A stretch of 64,000 nucleotides of DNA from Megalobrama amblycephala (GCF_018812025.1 NC_063052.1:13864001-13928000), one strand, 5' to 3'; shown: positions 13,780 to 26,870, counted from the first letter of the stretch. Notes: a model not told the origin generated them from the sequence alone. Made by a program: numbers and translations.

Positions 13780-14954
13780 ATAACTACAATAACCCTGGAT
13801 GAGGTGTAAAGCTGGTGGCTGTGTGGCGTCGGTCCTGCATCAAAATGGCGGTATTGTTCAGATGTCTTTTCTTAGGCAAACACTGCTTTACCAGACATGT
13901 GCTGTTTCCATGGAAATGAATGGTCAGATCATCGTTCCACTATCTGCACGAGTATCCTATACAGTTAATGAGCAAGTGCACCAATCCAGACATGCACACA
14001 CACACCCGGGCCATGTAGCGCATATCGCTGTTCAGTATGCAGTCCAAGCCTCTCCATGTTTTTGTTCTCTTATTAGACTCTCTCTTTACATGGAGGGGCT
14101 CTCAGTTAGACTCAGAGGAGAGAAGGTCACTCAAGCAGAAATATATACCCCAGGGCCATCTTCTTGCTCGGGGCGAGATGGCAGAGGTCTTAGCTCTGAT
14201 TCCTAGCACACCTGTCTGGATTTGCAGGCATGGGCTGGACATCCGCCTCACACATCAATGCCCGTCCCGTAGGGACAGAGATGCTCGCGCGCAATCTGCC
14301 AGGATCTCTTTGAGGTGGGAGATTCCTCAGGGCTCATTGGATGTGCAGGAGAAAAGCAAGTGGGGACGAGACACGCTCACATGCACCGGAGACTGACAAA
14401 TCAGCAGAAACGCTCAAACCTAAAATTACGCTTCACATCAGTATCCAACAATGCCACGAATTTTCAGGGTTTTTCTTTTTCACTGCCCACATGAAATATC
14501 ATCCTGTAAACATGACCCCCAAGCCATTTTGTCTGTAAATGAATAAATGATAGATAACATGTATGAACCCTGGACATATTAAAATCAGGTCGGTCCCTGG
14601 TGCAATATCCACAAACAACAACATATTCAGACAGGAGTGAAAATACAGCAAGGCAGCGAAAAAAAGCATCACCACCTGTGCGTCTGTTATCAGTGAAGGA
14701 TGTTCTATCTGCAGTTCTGTGTGTTGAGGATAGATAGCACCTTCTCCGCTCACCACATGGTGGGGACAGAGGAATCAACACATGCTGCACGCAGATGTGG
14801 AGAATGAGAAAACAGAGGGGAGTAGCTCTAAAAGTCTGCTTAGTTCTAAATATAGACATTGCAGTAGGTGAAAATATTTTCTTTTTCTCATTGCATTAAA
14901 GTGAGGGATAAAAAATAAACACTTGAGGCAGCTCTGAACACTGGCTGGCTATTT
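13780..14954. other. Intronic stretch with no recognised gene
   Basis: Balanced-composition DNA with overlapping open frames on both strands (longest 135 codons). None shows a domain, and frames compete on both strands, which argues against coding. No known repeat was recognised, so it may be single-copy. Confidence 0.45.
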
Positions 14955-15740
14955 AATGGGGTGGTTGATTATGATTTCACTTTTTTAACTTTAGTTAGTG
15001 TGTAATGTTGCTGTTTGATCATAAACAACATCTGCAATGTTACGACGCTCAAAGTTCAATGCAAAGGGAGATATTTTCTTTTACAGAATTCGCCGTTTAA
15101 GAACTACAACAAACGACTGGTAGGGACTACAACGAGCTTCTTCACTAACCTTAAAATTTACATAAACCCCGCCCCCGAGAACACACAACAAAGGGGGTGA
15201 GGCCATGTTGGGCTGCTTTAGAGAAGAGGAAGAGTTGTTGTTGTAGAGTAGATTTTACGCCGGACTGCTTCACAAACGAGGCTCAATTCAACGCTGGATT
15301 TGCACAAAAATTCTAGTGGATGAGTTGAATCAACTCCACAGCAACTACATAAATTTATTCCACTAACCATTCAGAAACATCCAGTTTAATTCTAAAAGTT
15401 GTAACTTCTTCCTGAGTCTCTCCATCAGTGTCGACTCCGGTTTGAACAATGTAAGGCTGAACACCTTTCGTAATTTTGGCTGCGTGAGATTCTCCAGCTT
15501 TGTTGTTGTTGAGCTGTTAAAGCTCCGCCCTCTTCTGGAAAGGGGGCCGGGAGCAGCAGCTCATTTGCATTTAAAGGGACACACACAAAAACGGTGTGTT
15601 TTTGCTCACACCCAAATAGGGGCAAATTTGACAAGCTATAATAAATGATCTGTGGGGTTTGAGCGGAAACTTCACAGACACATTCTGGAGACACCAGAGA
15701 CTTACATTACATCTTGTAAAAGGGGCATTATAGGTCCGCT
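14955..15740. mobile_element. Dispersed repeat, copy 1 of a pair with 25608-26225
   Basis: From gattatgatttcac through agttagtgtgtaatgttgct, caaagggagatattttcttt, gaggccatgttgggctgctt and aagctccgccctcttctgga to ggggcaaatttgacaag, this matches 25608-26225 in the same orientation with scattered differences. It extends to ggggcattataggtccgctt. No coding frame. Confidence 0.8.
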
Positions 15741-15756
15741 TTAAAGTATGCTAATG

Positions 15757-16170
15757 CCGTGTGGTGTAGTGGTTAACCTTATAAAATGCATACACTAGCG
15801 CATAAGTGTATAGTGCGTCATTTGGGGCACAAATTGAATCAATATTTTTAGAAACTAAAATATAAACAGGAACTTGTGAAGTAAAATAAAATAATAATAA
15901 AAAATATATTTTTAATTTATCAAAACAGTGCTGCATTTTGCAGTGTGATAAATAATCCAAATCCAAAATTCACCAAAAAGGAAAACATGCATTAACATAA
16001 TTGTTCACATTGTTCATTATCAATATCAATGTTGAAAGTCTTGAGGGTTAACCTCTGGGAAAATGGTAGGCAATCCTTCAGAAGAAGCACAATCATCATG
16101 CCCTTGAGGAAGGCACTTAACAGCAGGTTGCTCCAGGGGTTAAGTGCATTGCAGCATCCCTCTAATAGGT
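15757..16170 (+). mobile_element. Probable tRNA-derived SINE, disrupted
   Basis: The segment gtggtgtagtggttaac includes a good pol III A box (tggtgtagtgg). About 320-360 bp on, gcccttgaggaaggcactta and gttgctccaggggttaagtg resemble the body of tRNA-derived teleost SINEs. A B box is not clear, and unrelated AT-rich DNA separates the two parts. Confidence 0.5.
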
Positions 16171-16616
16171 GTACTCCAAATTTACTTTAGACAAAATCAT
16201 CTACTGAAGATTAAAGTACAGTTGTGTTTGTTGCTGCCGCTATGTCATCCTCGGATTCTATCTATAGTCAAATAGACTGCACTTTCAGTAAAGTAAAATC
16301 AAATATCTGTGTATGAACAGCAAGACTATGCAATTCAGAGCATGTATACTCGTGAACCGCATATGTAATTTTAAGCAATTATCACTGAAGACAGGATTGT
16401 GCTCTGTTACACTGCATCAGAGCGCTGTTCTGACGGTGTAAGCACTTAGATAATTATGATGGACTATGAATGCTTCTTTGCTAATTACCTGGACAATAGC
16501 CAATATGGCATCAATGTGCATGTTTATGGGTGCACTGACCCTGACAATCAGCTGACATTAACCTTGATGACTTGACTAGTAAACAAATATATACATATTT
16601 ACTCCATATATATTAG

Positions 16617-17331
16617 TCCAGTCTTCAGTGTCACATGATCCTTCAGAAATCATTCTAATATGCTGATCTGCTGCTCAAGAAACATTTAATGTGTACAATT
16701 GTACAAAATATTTGTGTACAATATTTTTTTTCAGGATTATTTGATGAATAGAAAGTTCAAAAGAACAGTGTTTATCTGAAATCTAATCTTTTGTAACATT
16801 ATAAATGTCTTTACTGCCACTTTTGATTGATTTAATGCATCCTTGCTGAATAAAAGTATTCATTTCTTTAATTTCTTTTCAAAAAAATAAAAATAAAAAT
16901 TCTTACTGACCCCAAACTTTTGAACGGTAGTGTATAATGCTACAGAAGCTTTGTATTTCAGATAAATGCTGTTCTTTTGAACTTTCTATTCATCAAGGAA
17001 TCCTGAAAAAGAAAGTACACAACTGTTTTCAACATTGAAAATAATCATAAATGTTTATTGAGCAGCAAATCAGCATATTAGAATGATTTCTGAAGGATCA
17101 TGTGACACTGAAGACTGGAGTAACGATGCTGAAAATTCAGCTTTGCATCACAGGAATAAATTACTTTGTCAAATATATTTAAATAGTACACAGTTATTTT
17201 AAATTGTAATAATATTTCACAATATTACTGTTTTTTACTGTATTTTTAATTAAATAAATGTAGCCTTGGTGAGCAGACGAAACTTCTTTTAAAAACATTA
17301 AAAATCTTAGTGGTTCCAAACTTTTGGACTG
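16617..17331. mobile_element. Foldback element, left arm truncated
   Basis: The right arm ends ggttccaaacttttggactg, the same end as the full copy at 40914-41832. The left arm begins only at ccagtcttcagtgtcacatg, so its outer 200 bp or so are missing. The central part, including cccaaacttttgaacggtag, matches the full copy in inverted order. Confidence 0.85.
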
Positions 17332-18251
17332 TACTGTATATTTGATCATTTAATGCATAATTGCTGAATGAAATGATCTGACCTCCAAATTATTAAATGG
17401 TACTGTATATACAGTATACAGATCACCTTAATTTTTTTGTTTTGCGAATACATTTATATTCACAAGAAGACTTAATGCTTTGATCCATTTTTGTTCCGCT
17501 TGTTAAAACATTTGTACAAACTAATCTCACAGCTGTCAAAGATTTTTAGTAGCTTACTAAAAAAGGAAGTATTGAAACTAAAAGTGAAGCACTGCTGAGA
17601 TGTTAATTTAAGAATTACTTTAGGAAAACACCGCGCTTAAGTGTCTTTAGCCATCGGCAAAGTCAAGAAATGACACTTTCTGCCTGCTTGACTGTGATTT
17701 ACCAGAGGAGAGAACTTTAGCACCTTTGGTCTGACTGAGTCAGGAAACACAACAAAATATAATATTAATACAGAGCCCTGGTGTTCCTCTGCTTTCGCTT
17801 TCTCCCTGGTAAATGAACTTTGCCTTGACTTCTGTTCTGTTTTGATGTTTTGGCTCAGGGGCTTGCAATTCCCAATTCTCACAGGCTTTAGAATAGCTTT
17901 GTAGAGAGAGAAGAGTGATCCCTTTCCAAGAGAGCGTCTATGTCAAAGACATGAAACTGTGACTGTTTGAGTGTGTTTGTTTGTATGGAGGTCAGAGTCA
18001 GCCAGGGGAAAAGCTATTTAGTTGACTATTTCTAACTGTTAGCCATGACAGAAAATACAGAAAGTGTAACTGCTGTAATGGTCGCCCCCCGGCATTCAAA
18101 GAGGGAGTTTATTTAATATCTCTATATGCATTCATTTTGAAACTCCATATGAAGGCACCCTAAAGCAAATTCCTAATGATAAATAAAAATACTGAAATAT
18201 TGATACAGTCTCTTATGTTCATTCATTCATACATGTCTTCATGTATAACTT
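17332..18251. other. Intronic stretch, no gene seen
   Basis: Mixed-composition intron. Nothing on either strand is longer than 81 codons and no domain was seen. Confidence 0.45.
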
Positions 18252-18310
18252 CAGGGAGAGTGTAGTGCAGTGGTTAAAGATGATATGCTGGGAAGGTTCA
18301 TATTCCACAT
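18252..18310 (+). mobile_element. Possible decayed SINE head
   Basis: The sequence tagtgcagtgg fits a pol III A box, and ggttcatattcc lies about 30 bp on as a poor B box. Short and uncertain. Confidence 0.35.
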
Positions 18311-18467
18311 TAATAAGTTTTATTAATGTTTTCATAATAATGGCCACTATATCTCTCTAAAATTAAAAAAATGTACAAATAAATGTTAATGTAAACTACA
18401 TTCTGACCAGTATTAATAGGTGAAAAGTCATTATTTTTGTACCTGCATTAGGTATATACAGTATATT

Positions 18468-18652
<185 letters not shown>

Positions 18653-18834
18653 CAGTTACAAAAATAAATGTTTTTATATGCATGTGAATTTAATCTTTAT
18701 ATTGAAGTTCAAAATGTAGATAATTTATGTACTATTTTGGCATCTTCTCACTGTTCTGTTACAGATTTAATGGTGAAACCAGCTGCTTTACCCTTAAAAA
18801 TAAAGGTTATTTGGGGAACCAATGGTGCTTCTCT

Positions 18835-19570
18835 GTCATCACTCAAAAAAATTAATTGTTGAATATACTTAAAAAAGCAATGTCAAGTGGTTCCACGCAA
18901 CTATATTGAGTAATCTGTACAAATAACAATTTAGTTGTATGAACAAAAGAAATTCAAGTAAAGCTGACAATACAAATCATTTGAATTTGTCATGGTTACA
19001 TAACATTTACTTAATAATGTTATGTTAAATTTATAAAAGTTTATTATGTAAGGTGAACACATTTATCGACTTAATTTACCTTATTAAATAAACTGTTTGC
19101 TCTACAAAATGGACTCAAAAATAACTTACAGCCTAAACACAGGTGCCACTTTTCTGCATAATGACCACAAAATTGAGAGAGAGAAAAAAAAAAAAAAACA
19201 TTACAGAAATTACTCTTAATGTCCAACATAACTGAACATTAACACTCTAACACTAATATAAACCAACAATATCTTTCCCTTTACTGAAAAAACACATAAA
19301 ATAACAATTTAATCCCTAAATTTACTCTCCTAATGCAGTCCCTTGCGAAGCATGCTGGGAACTACAGATCTGCTGCCTTAGTTCTGTCAACATTAATTTG
19401 TGTGTTTAACTCAGCAATGTTAAGACTGAACACACACTAAAGTAAAGCTCACAATACTAATTTTTTAGCAGAAACAACTCAGTTAAATTAAGTTCTTGTA
19501 GTTACATGAGTTTAAGTAATGTGAACAAGGAAGGTTGAGTGAAATGCAACAGTGAATGTCATTTTTTTAG
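18835..19570. mobile_element. Probable non-autonomous DNA element
   Basis: A segment with repeated gttaaattaag/ttaatttacc motifs, bounded by cactcaaaaaaattaatt at one side and a weak complement (catttttttagttaattt) at the other. It contains agcatgctgggaactacag. The family is not recognised and the limits are approximate. Confidence 0.45.
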
Positions 19571-20919
19571 TTAATTTGTCTTAATTGGATTTTGAATGAA
19601 ATATTTGGCACTGAGCATCAACAGATTTCAAAAACATTAATAATGTTACATTGAAATTTAATGGAAAAGGTGACAAGGTTGCTAATGTAACACCTACGAA
19701 ATGCCTATAAACAATGCCTGAGGCGATCAGACCGAGCTTCTCGCATAATAACAGCGAACGCAAGAGTGTTTGACTAATGCATGGTGCGCACAGCATATAT
19801 TTAATCTCAACGTAAGGTTCTCGACTGATTAAAGTTTCAAGGTTAAATTGAAATCTGCAAGACAAGCTAACAGATAATTAATGCTCTGAAGTAAAACTAA
19901 CATCTCACTGAGAGGCAGCACTGATTACTTCTTCAACATGCCACTCCGTAGCTCCGGCACCCAAGGCTTAGTGCTGTTTGGCAACATAAATGTTTACTAT
20001 CTTAAGCTGTGAAAACCGCGCTCACTCGTGCAGCGCTCTGATCAACAGTTAAAAACACATTATGCCCACTTGTATGGCTTGCAGAAAATTGTTTCCAAAA
20101 CAGAAAGCAGTAATGAAGCCGTAATTGAAGGTTTTGGTTTCAACATGGAATATTTGAACAGTCAGAGATCATCAATTTTGATTTTTTCCCCACGACCCCC
20201 AACCATTTGCGAGCGAGGATTCCCCTGCATGTTTGTATTGACTGCCCGGGGCCAGCGGGGGTGGTGGGAGCCGACGGGAACATGGGGTGGGGGTGCATGC
20301 TCTGAATAATGCATCTCTCCGACCAAACCTGTCATTGTCTGAAATATTGCCGGCATCATTCTTTGTGACAGAATAATGAAACATTAAAAAAGGCAGTGGA
20401 GTGCTGCATTTTAACAGGGGGCTCCAGAGCTCTGCCCTACAGATCAGAACCGATGGGATACGTGTATGTGTGTGTGTGTGTGGTGGTCTTCTTCTTAAGG
20501 ATGCAACATCCGAAGTGTTTGCTCACTGTGATTAGGGATCATAAAGATCAGTGAATGTTAGCAATGTAATGTGCATCTTTTATAATTACTGTTTCTTCAA
20601 GACTGCAATAAAATCTTTCCTTAATGAGTATTTATGCCTTGTTTTCTAGTAGAAAATATGGAAACAGAATGAAATTACCTAAGGAGCAAAACTGTATATA
20701 ATATTTAGACTTGTTCTCAGAGAACATTGTGAATTAAGTTTATTTTTCTTAAACCTTGGGGAAATTGTTTTCTTCTTCTTCTTCTTAAGCATAAATCTAA
20801 CATCCTAACAAACTATTGCACAGTTCATGCATAAAATAGGAAACATATCTTTACTCATTGGAACTCATTTAAACTTATTGGAAAATCATAAATTATAAAA
20901 TACACGTTTAATGTTTTGA
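19571..20919. other. Intronic stretch, no gene seen
   Basis: About 19.9-20.45 kb has balanced composition and contains a short G-rich patch (gcgggggtggtgggagc). Overlapping open frames on both strands have no recognisable domain. Confidence 0.45.
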
Positions 20920-21125
20920 CATTCACTACTATTCAAAAGTATGGGGTTAGTAAGAATTTTTTCTTTTAAAGAGAAATTATTACTTTTACTCACCAAGGAA
21001 GCATTAAATTGATCAAAAGTGACAATAAAGACATTTATAACATTACAAAAGATTTCTATTTCAAATGAATGCTTTTCTTTTGAACTTTCTATTTGAAAAA
21101 TCCTAACCTTTGAACAATAATGTAC
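20920..21125. mobile_element. Fragment of the foldback family
   Basis: The sequence attcaaaagtatggggttag followed by gaatgcttttcttttgaact shares the inner arm of the elements at 41.3 and 16.9 kb. Degenerate. Confidence 0.6.
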
Positions 21126-21179
21126 AGCAAGCATGTATTGTAATTTTATACATTTTGATTAATTTTGAAAGGCATGTTT

Positions 21180-21615
21180 CATTTTTAGTGTGTAATGTTG
21201 CTGTTGGAGCCTGTCAAAATGCATGTCAAAATGTCTGCAAAATCCCTCCAGCGGGAGTTATTCTCTATATCAGTGTCACTGTTTCTGAACTCCCTGAAAC
21301 GCCTCCATTGAGTTTCCTTCCAAAAGTTTTCTTCCAGGAACAGTTTTCTTCATTTAAATAATTCCCACAAGGTATATGCAAAATAAAGGTTGAGTTAGTT
21401 AGTAGTGTGTTGAAACTCACGGTTATGGTAAGAGGCAGGACATTTCCCAAACACACTCAAAGCGCTTGACCAATCAGAGTACATTGTGCTTTTCAGAAGG
21501 AGGGGCTTCATAGAGACAGGAACTAAACAGAGCGTTACTGACAGACCGGGAAGAGAGGAGCTGCAACAATGGAGAATATGAGGACAATAATGTGTTTTTT
21601 GAACATTCAGGCATG
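21180..21615. mobile_element. Dispersed repeat, inverted partner of 26860-27350
   Basis: From agtgtgtaatgttgctgt through tatatcagtgtcactgtttc, ggaggggcttcatagagaca and aactaaacagagcgttactg to ttttgaacattcaggcatga, this matches the reverse complement of 26860-27350. The two copies are 5.2 kb apart in opposite orientation. Confidence 0.85.
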
Positions 21616-23179
21616 AAAATCTGTTCTAGTAGAGCTCAAAAACAAAATCAATACTTTTTAAAAAGCGTATAATAGGGCATAATACGTTATTTAAATTAAA
21701 TTTTGCAATAATATTTGCTTTCAGTAACTGGATCTGCATCTGCACTCTACATTTCCACCTACACTTACTTCTGCGAATGTACACTGCCTCCAGAAATCTG
21801 CAGTTAGTGAGAGAACAGTGCTTCATGGTACCAAGAAAAAGAGGCACAAAATTCCCTTCCTGAATCTTCACAGACAATGAACCTCGATGGTGGAAAGATC
21901 TTCCCAACGGCATCAGAACAACTCAGCCCATCTCTACCTTCAAAAAACGGCATAACAATGAGAACTCCAGTCAAACCTACAACTTTTTTACTTTCTTTAC
22001 TCTTTTTAACTTCTCTCAGCAGTTGTGGAACTTTGTGTCACAGGATTGTCTCTCAAGGATGAATGAATTTGTTGTATTGCTCCTCTTTTGTAGCTTACTT
22101 TGGATAAAAGCATCTACAAAATGAAAAAATGTTCATATAAATGTTCACATAGCAGCATTAAATCGAACACTCTGATCTCCAGACATCGGCACTGGCCAAA
22201 AACAATGTAGGTTTGACCGTCTTGTGCGCCAAAAAACTACTCAAAGCAATGGCAATGTCCATTTTATGATTCCTTCAGAGTCTCAATGGACTGAATGCAA
22301 GTTTTTGTATATGCCCAGTCCACGACCACCAATAAAACTGGCTTGACAATATTTCAAGGATCAATACACACAACTGAACATCTCTGGCTTATACGATCTG
22401 CTTTCATGCTGTTTTTGAATCCGCCAAAAACAAAAGCTTTTATGACAACCGTAAGATATTTATCTCCAACACAAACGCTCAGCCCAGGCTTTGTTCTACA
22501 AGGCACTTTAAGCTTTTAATCGTTCCCTCTCTTGGCCTGGATGTTTGACGATACTTCAGGTGCATGATAATGAAATGCTCCCCCTCCCAGCAGGTGTCCA
22601 TGTAGAGGCTCAGCAACATCAGCACAAACCAGACTTATAGATCTCCCTTCCTGGATTTGCTCTCTCTTTTTTTCACTCTCTATTTGTGTTCAGTTTTCTG
22701 TCTTCTGCTCTTTCACCATTATCTTGTTCAACTCGCATATTGAACGGTTTAAACAGAACTGCTGATGACAAATGAAAACCAAACCCAAACAGGACTAATT
22801 AAAGCAGGATGCAAAAACAAAACAAAAAACATTAGAAAAAGTCTTGCACATTATTTTGCCCAAGATTGCATTTATTCATTTTTTAAACAGTTACACACTG
22901 TGACATTTGGCTATGTTAATTGAGCATAATGGATGTACCTTTGCAGATAATGTTAAGCGGATATCACTTTAAAAGATAGGCAAGGTTTACTAATTATTTG
23001 TTAATGTAAAAGAACCTCAGCCCTTTTGCAATTCCAATCATTACTAATGGCTTGAACTGCAGCTCTGGAGAACAAGACAAACTTCTGCGATTGTTTACGT
23101 CTAGATCTCTACCTCTACCTGGGGTTAAAATCCTCCGATATAAATGAACAGTGGGATCATCGATCATCTTCGTTCATAC
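21616..23179. other. Intronic stretch, no gene seen
   Basis: No domain-bearing frame. There is a pyrimidine-rich patch around 22.63-22.74 kb. Otherwise nothing notable. Confidence 0.45.
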
Positions 23180-24341
23180 ACTCTAAAAAATGCTGGGTTA
23201 AAAACAACCCAAACTGAGTTGAAAATGGACAAACCAAGCAATTGGGTTGTTTTAACCCAGGGATTACGTTGTTTCAACCCAGGGATTGCGTTGTTTTAAC
23301 CCAGCGATTTTGTTGTTTTTACCCACCGAATGGGTTGTTTTAACCCAGCGAATGGGTTGTTTTAACCCAGCGAATGGGTTGTTTTAACCCAGCGAATGGG
23401 TTGTTTTAACCCAGGGATTGGGTTGTTTTAACCCAGCGAATGGATTGTTTTAACCCAGGGATTGGCATGTTTTAACCCAGCGAATGGGTTGCTTTAACCC
23501 AGCGATTGGGTTGTTTTAACCCAGCAAATGGGTTGTTTTAACCCAGGGATTGCGTTGTTTTAACCCAGCGAATGGGTTGTTCTAACCCAGCGATTGGGTT
23601 GTTTTAACCCAGCGAATGGGTTGTTCTAACCCAGCGAATGGGTTGTTTTAACCCAGCGAATGGGTTGTTTTAACCCAGCGATTGGGTTGTTTTAACCCAG
23701 CGATTGGGTTGTTTTAACCCAGGGATTGGGTTGTTTTAACCCAGCGATTGGGTTGTTTTAATCCAGGGATTGGATTGTTTTAACCCAGCGAATGGGTTGT
23801 TTTAACCCAGGGATTGGATTGTTTCAACCCAGCGAATGGGTTGTTTTAACCCAGCGATTGGGTTGTTTTAACCCAGGGATTGGGTTGTTTTAACCCAGCG
23901 AATGGGTTGTTTTAACCCAGGGATTGGCATGTTTTAACCCAGCGAATGGGTCGTTTTTAAAAATACTGTATTGCTTGCTTAAAATGAACCCAAAGTATGT
24001 TGGAAATGAACATTTATTAATATGTTTAATAAATGAACATGTATTAATAAGATGAATAATAATTAAACAATCAACATTTATTAAATTGCTTATTAATAAA
24101 TGTTCACCTTCTGATTATTATTGTTGCCTCTATGTGTCTGATTTTTAATTTCCAACCTATTTTGGGTTCATTTTAAGCCAGACATATAGTCATTGTTAAA
24201 CAATAATTGGGTTAAATAAAACTACCCAGCACATTGGGCAAACATTTAAACCAACCGCTGGGTTAAAACAACCCAATTGCTGGGTTTTTCCATTTTCAAC
24301 CCAACTTGGGTTATTTTTAACCCTGCATTTTTAGAGTGCAT
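23180..24341. mobile_element. Palindromic TGCTGGGTT element, copy 2, expanded by a minisatellite
   Basis: The ends cactctaaaaaatgctgggt and taaccctgcatttttagagt are inverted repeats, so both termini survive. The interior right part (23970-24260) matches copies 1 and 3. Between the left end and this interior lies a 22-bp tandem array. The element is about 1.16 kb, against about 0.48 kb for copy 1. Confidence 0.9.
23242..23955. repeat. 22-bp minisatellite, about 32 units
   Basis: The unit is gggttgttttaacccagcga plus at. Spacing checked at 23342 to 23364 is 22 bp. Three spacer versions alternate between aaccc and gggtt: agcgaat, agcgatt and agggatt. Each unit contains two overlapping inverted repeats, gggtt-gtttt-aaccc and aaccc-spacer-gggtt. 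The motif is the same as in the transposon's own terminal repeat. Confidence 0.95.
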
Positions 24342-24379
24342 GAACAACAGAGTTGCGTACCACCCAGAATTGAATTTAG

Positions 24380-24655
24380 AATAGCTTTTAAATGACAAAT
24401 GAATTAATTCAAAATTAAAGCAATTCTTAAACGGCTATTGTACTCAAAAATTTAAATCCTCCAAAAAATTCTGTCACAATTTATTTATTCACTCTATTAA
24501 ACCTTTATGACTCTCTTTCTTCTGTGGAACATAAAAGAAAATATTTGGAAGAATGTTTCATTGACTTTCATCATATTCTTCAAAATATATTCTTTTATGT
24601 TCCACAAAAGAAAGAATGAAAGAAAGGTTTGAGGGTGAGTAAATTGTTTTTTTTT
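24380..24655. mobile_element. Degraded DNA-element fragment
   Basis: The arms cttctgtggaacataaaag and cttttatgttccacaaaaga are inverted repeats separated by about 70 bp, followed by gagggtgagtaaa. The same motifs occur in the 'gaactatccctttaa' family. Confidence 0.6.
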
Positions 24656-25573
24656 AACTAACTTTTTAAATTCTGCCCAAACCTCCATTTGGAAACTGGT
24701 GTAAATATTTTATTTTTCTCCTTGCATTTACCTGCTAATACTGATTTTGTATTTTTTTTTATTGCTGTTGGTCTTCTAGTAAGAGAAAAAGCTTTGGCAC
24801 AATCTGCATCGCACTCATTTGACAGAAATACTTTAGAGTATAGTATTTGAATATGTCAATATTTATGTTGAGAACTGAACAAGCAGGCAATATTTCACAA
24901 TATGTTTAGTAATACGTGTACATAAGCCAATGTTTAAAATGCCGTGTTCAGTGGTGTGATGTATGTGTTTCAGGGGCTAAAACACCTCAGTTGCTGACTA
25001 TTCATTTTCAATCTTTTTCATTTGCAAAGCTATCATGTTTTTCACTTTCCGTTCACGTTTTATTAAGGCTTCATTTCAAATGACATCTATCTCATTTAGG
25101 ACCTTCCATCAGAGTGCGAGCAGTCCAATGACCAGAGACGGGCCTCGGGGGAGACATCACATACAGCTCACATAATGCCAAACGATGCTTGTGAGGGAGG
25201 TCCGAAATCCCCATAACAGTTAAACTGACAGCTACATTTACAGAGGAGGGATTTTTCTCTTTTTTTTTGTCATGGTTTCTCTCCTTTCAACACCAGAATA
25301 ACACACTCATAACACCACATCCTTCTTGGTACAGGACTAAGATAGCAAAGAAGCTTTCTTTTAGCACAAAAATGAAACCTAAGACAAGAGACAGAGATGG
25401 GGAGGTCTGAAGTGCTTTCTCATTTCACACTTTCATCTCTGTACTATTTTCCAACTGGCATCTAGATATTACAATCACAGGCTGTCTGCAAACATTTTCA
25501 AGGGAATACAGCAGGTCAACGATTCTGGGTAGTACACAAGCTACTGACAAAATCGGCACTTGTTTTAATAAAT
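24656..25573. other. Intronic stretch, no gene seen
   Basis: No recognisable coding or repeat signal. The region around 25.08-25.5 kb has balanced composition and may be single-copy. Confidence 0.4.
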
Positions 25574-26341
25574 TAAAGGGATAGTTCATCCAAGAATTTA
25601 AATGAGTGGTTGATTATGATTTCCTTTTTTTTAACTTTAGTTAGTGTGTAATGTTGTTGCTTGAGCATAAACAATGTCTGCAAAGTTCAATGCAAAGGGA
25701 GATATTTTCTTTTACAGGAAATTGTTGTTTAAGGACTACAACAAACAGCCGGTAGGGACTACAACAAGCTTCTTCCCGGGTTGGTGACATCACTAACTCT
25801 AAAATTAACATAAACCCCGCCCCCGAGAACATGCAACAACGGGGGTGAGGCCATGTTGGGCTGCTTTAGAGAAGAGGAAGAGTTGTTGTCATGCCGTCAT
25901 TTTATGCTGGACTGCTTCACAAACGAGGGTCAATTCAACACTGGATTTGCACAAAAGATGAACATGACTGCACATGCTAGTGGATGAGTTGAATCAACTC
26001 CACAGCAACTACATCAATTTATCCACTAACCATTCAGAAACGTCCAGTTTCATTCACAATCCTCATTTTGGCTGCATGAGATTCTCCAGCTTTGTTGTTG
26101 TTGAGCTGTTAAAGCTCCGCCCTCTTCTGGAAAGGGGGCGGGAACAGCGGCTCATTTGCATTTAAAGGGACACACACAAAAACAGCGTGTTTTTGCTCAC
26201 ACCCAAATAGGGGCAAATTTGACAAGAATATTTTAATATTAATATTAAGATATTTTGAATGATGTCTCACTGTTTTGTGAAAATTCTGAAAATATCTTCT
26301 TTTTTGTTCTACTGAAGAAAGTTTGGATTAACTATCTCTTT
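25574..26341. mobile_element. 'gaactatccctttaa' element interrupted by a second repeat
   Basis: It starts ttaaagggatagttcatcc and ends gattaactatctctttagg, an inverted pair. The middle is replaced by the 25608-26225 repeat, so this is a nested insertion. Confidence 0.75.
25608..26225. mobile_element. Dispersed repeat, copy 2 of the pair with 14955-15740
   Basis: Same orientation and order of motifs as copy 1, including accccgcccccgagaaca and gaggccatgttgggctgctt. It has an extra ttggtgacatcactaa patch absent from copy 1. Confidence 0.8.
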
Positions 26342-26342
26342 A

Positions 26343-26870
26343 GGTAGCTTAAAGGATTAGTTCACCCAAAAATGAAAATAATGTCATTTATTACGCACCC
26401 TCATGTCGTTCCACACCCGTAAGACCTTCGTTCATCTTCAGAACACAAATTAAGATATTTTTGATGAAATCCGATGACTCAGTGAGGCCTGCATAGACAG
26501 CAATGGCACTTCCTCTCTCAAGATCCATAAAGGTACTAAAAGCATTTAAATCAGTTCATGTGAGTACAGTTGTTCTATCTTAATATTATAAAGTGACAAG
26601 AATATTTATGTGCCAAAAAAACCCTAAAAATGACTTTTTAACAATATCTAGTGATGGGCGATTTCAAAACACTGCTTCAGAGCGTTATGAATCTTTTGAG
26701 TCTAATCAGTGATTCGGATCACGTATCAAAGCGGCAAACTGCTGAAATCACATGACTTTGGCACTCCGAATCGCTGATTTGATTCATAACGCTCCGAAGC
26801 TTCCGAAGCAGTGTTATAAAATCGTCCATCACTAGATATTGTTACAAAGTATTGATTTTGTGTTTGGGCT
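26343..26870. mobile_element. Dispersed DNA element with an inner perfect-arm palindrome
   Basis: It starts ggattagttcacccaaaaat and continues through catgtcgttccacacccgta and gatgaaatccgatgactc. From 26639 to 26843 lies a hairpin whose outer arms taacaatatctagtgatgg / ccatcactagatattgtta are perfectly complementary. A related, partly inverted copy is at 29296-29665. Confidence 0.8.

Noticed and set aside
13799..14396. 135- and 119-residue overlapping frames
   Set aside because: They overlap in different frames and have no recognisable domain or splice context.
23242..23955. CRISPR-like array (regular repeats with short variable spacers)
   Set aside because: The 'spacers' are three 7-bp variants of one motif, the repeat is 22 bp in tandem, and the genome is a vertebrate's. 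It is a minisatellite.
23242..23955. Interstitial telomere repeat, because units contain taaccc and gggtt
   Set aside because: The unit is 22 bp and lacks consecutive ttaggg; the motif comes from the transposon terminus.
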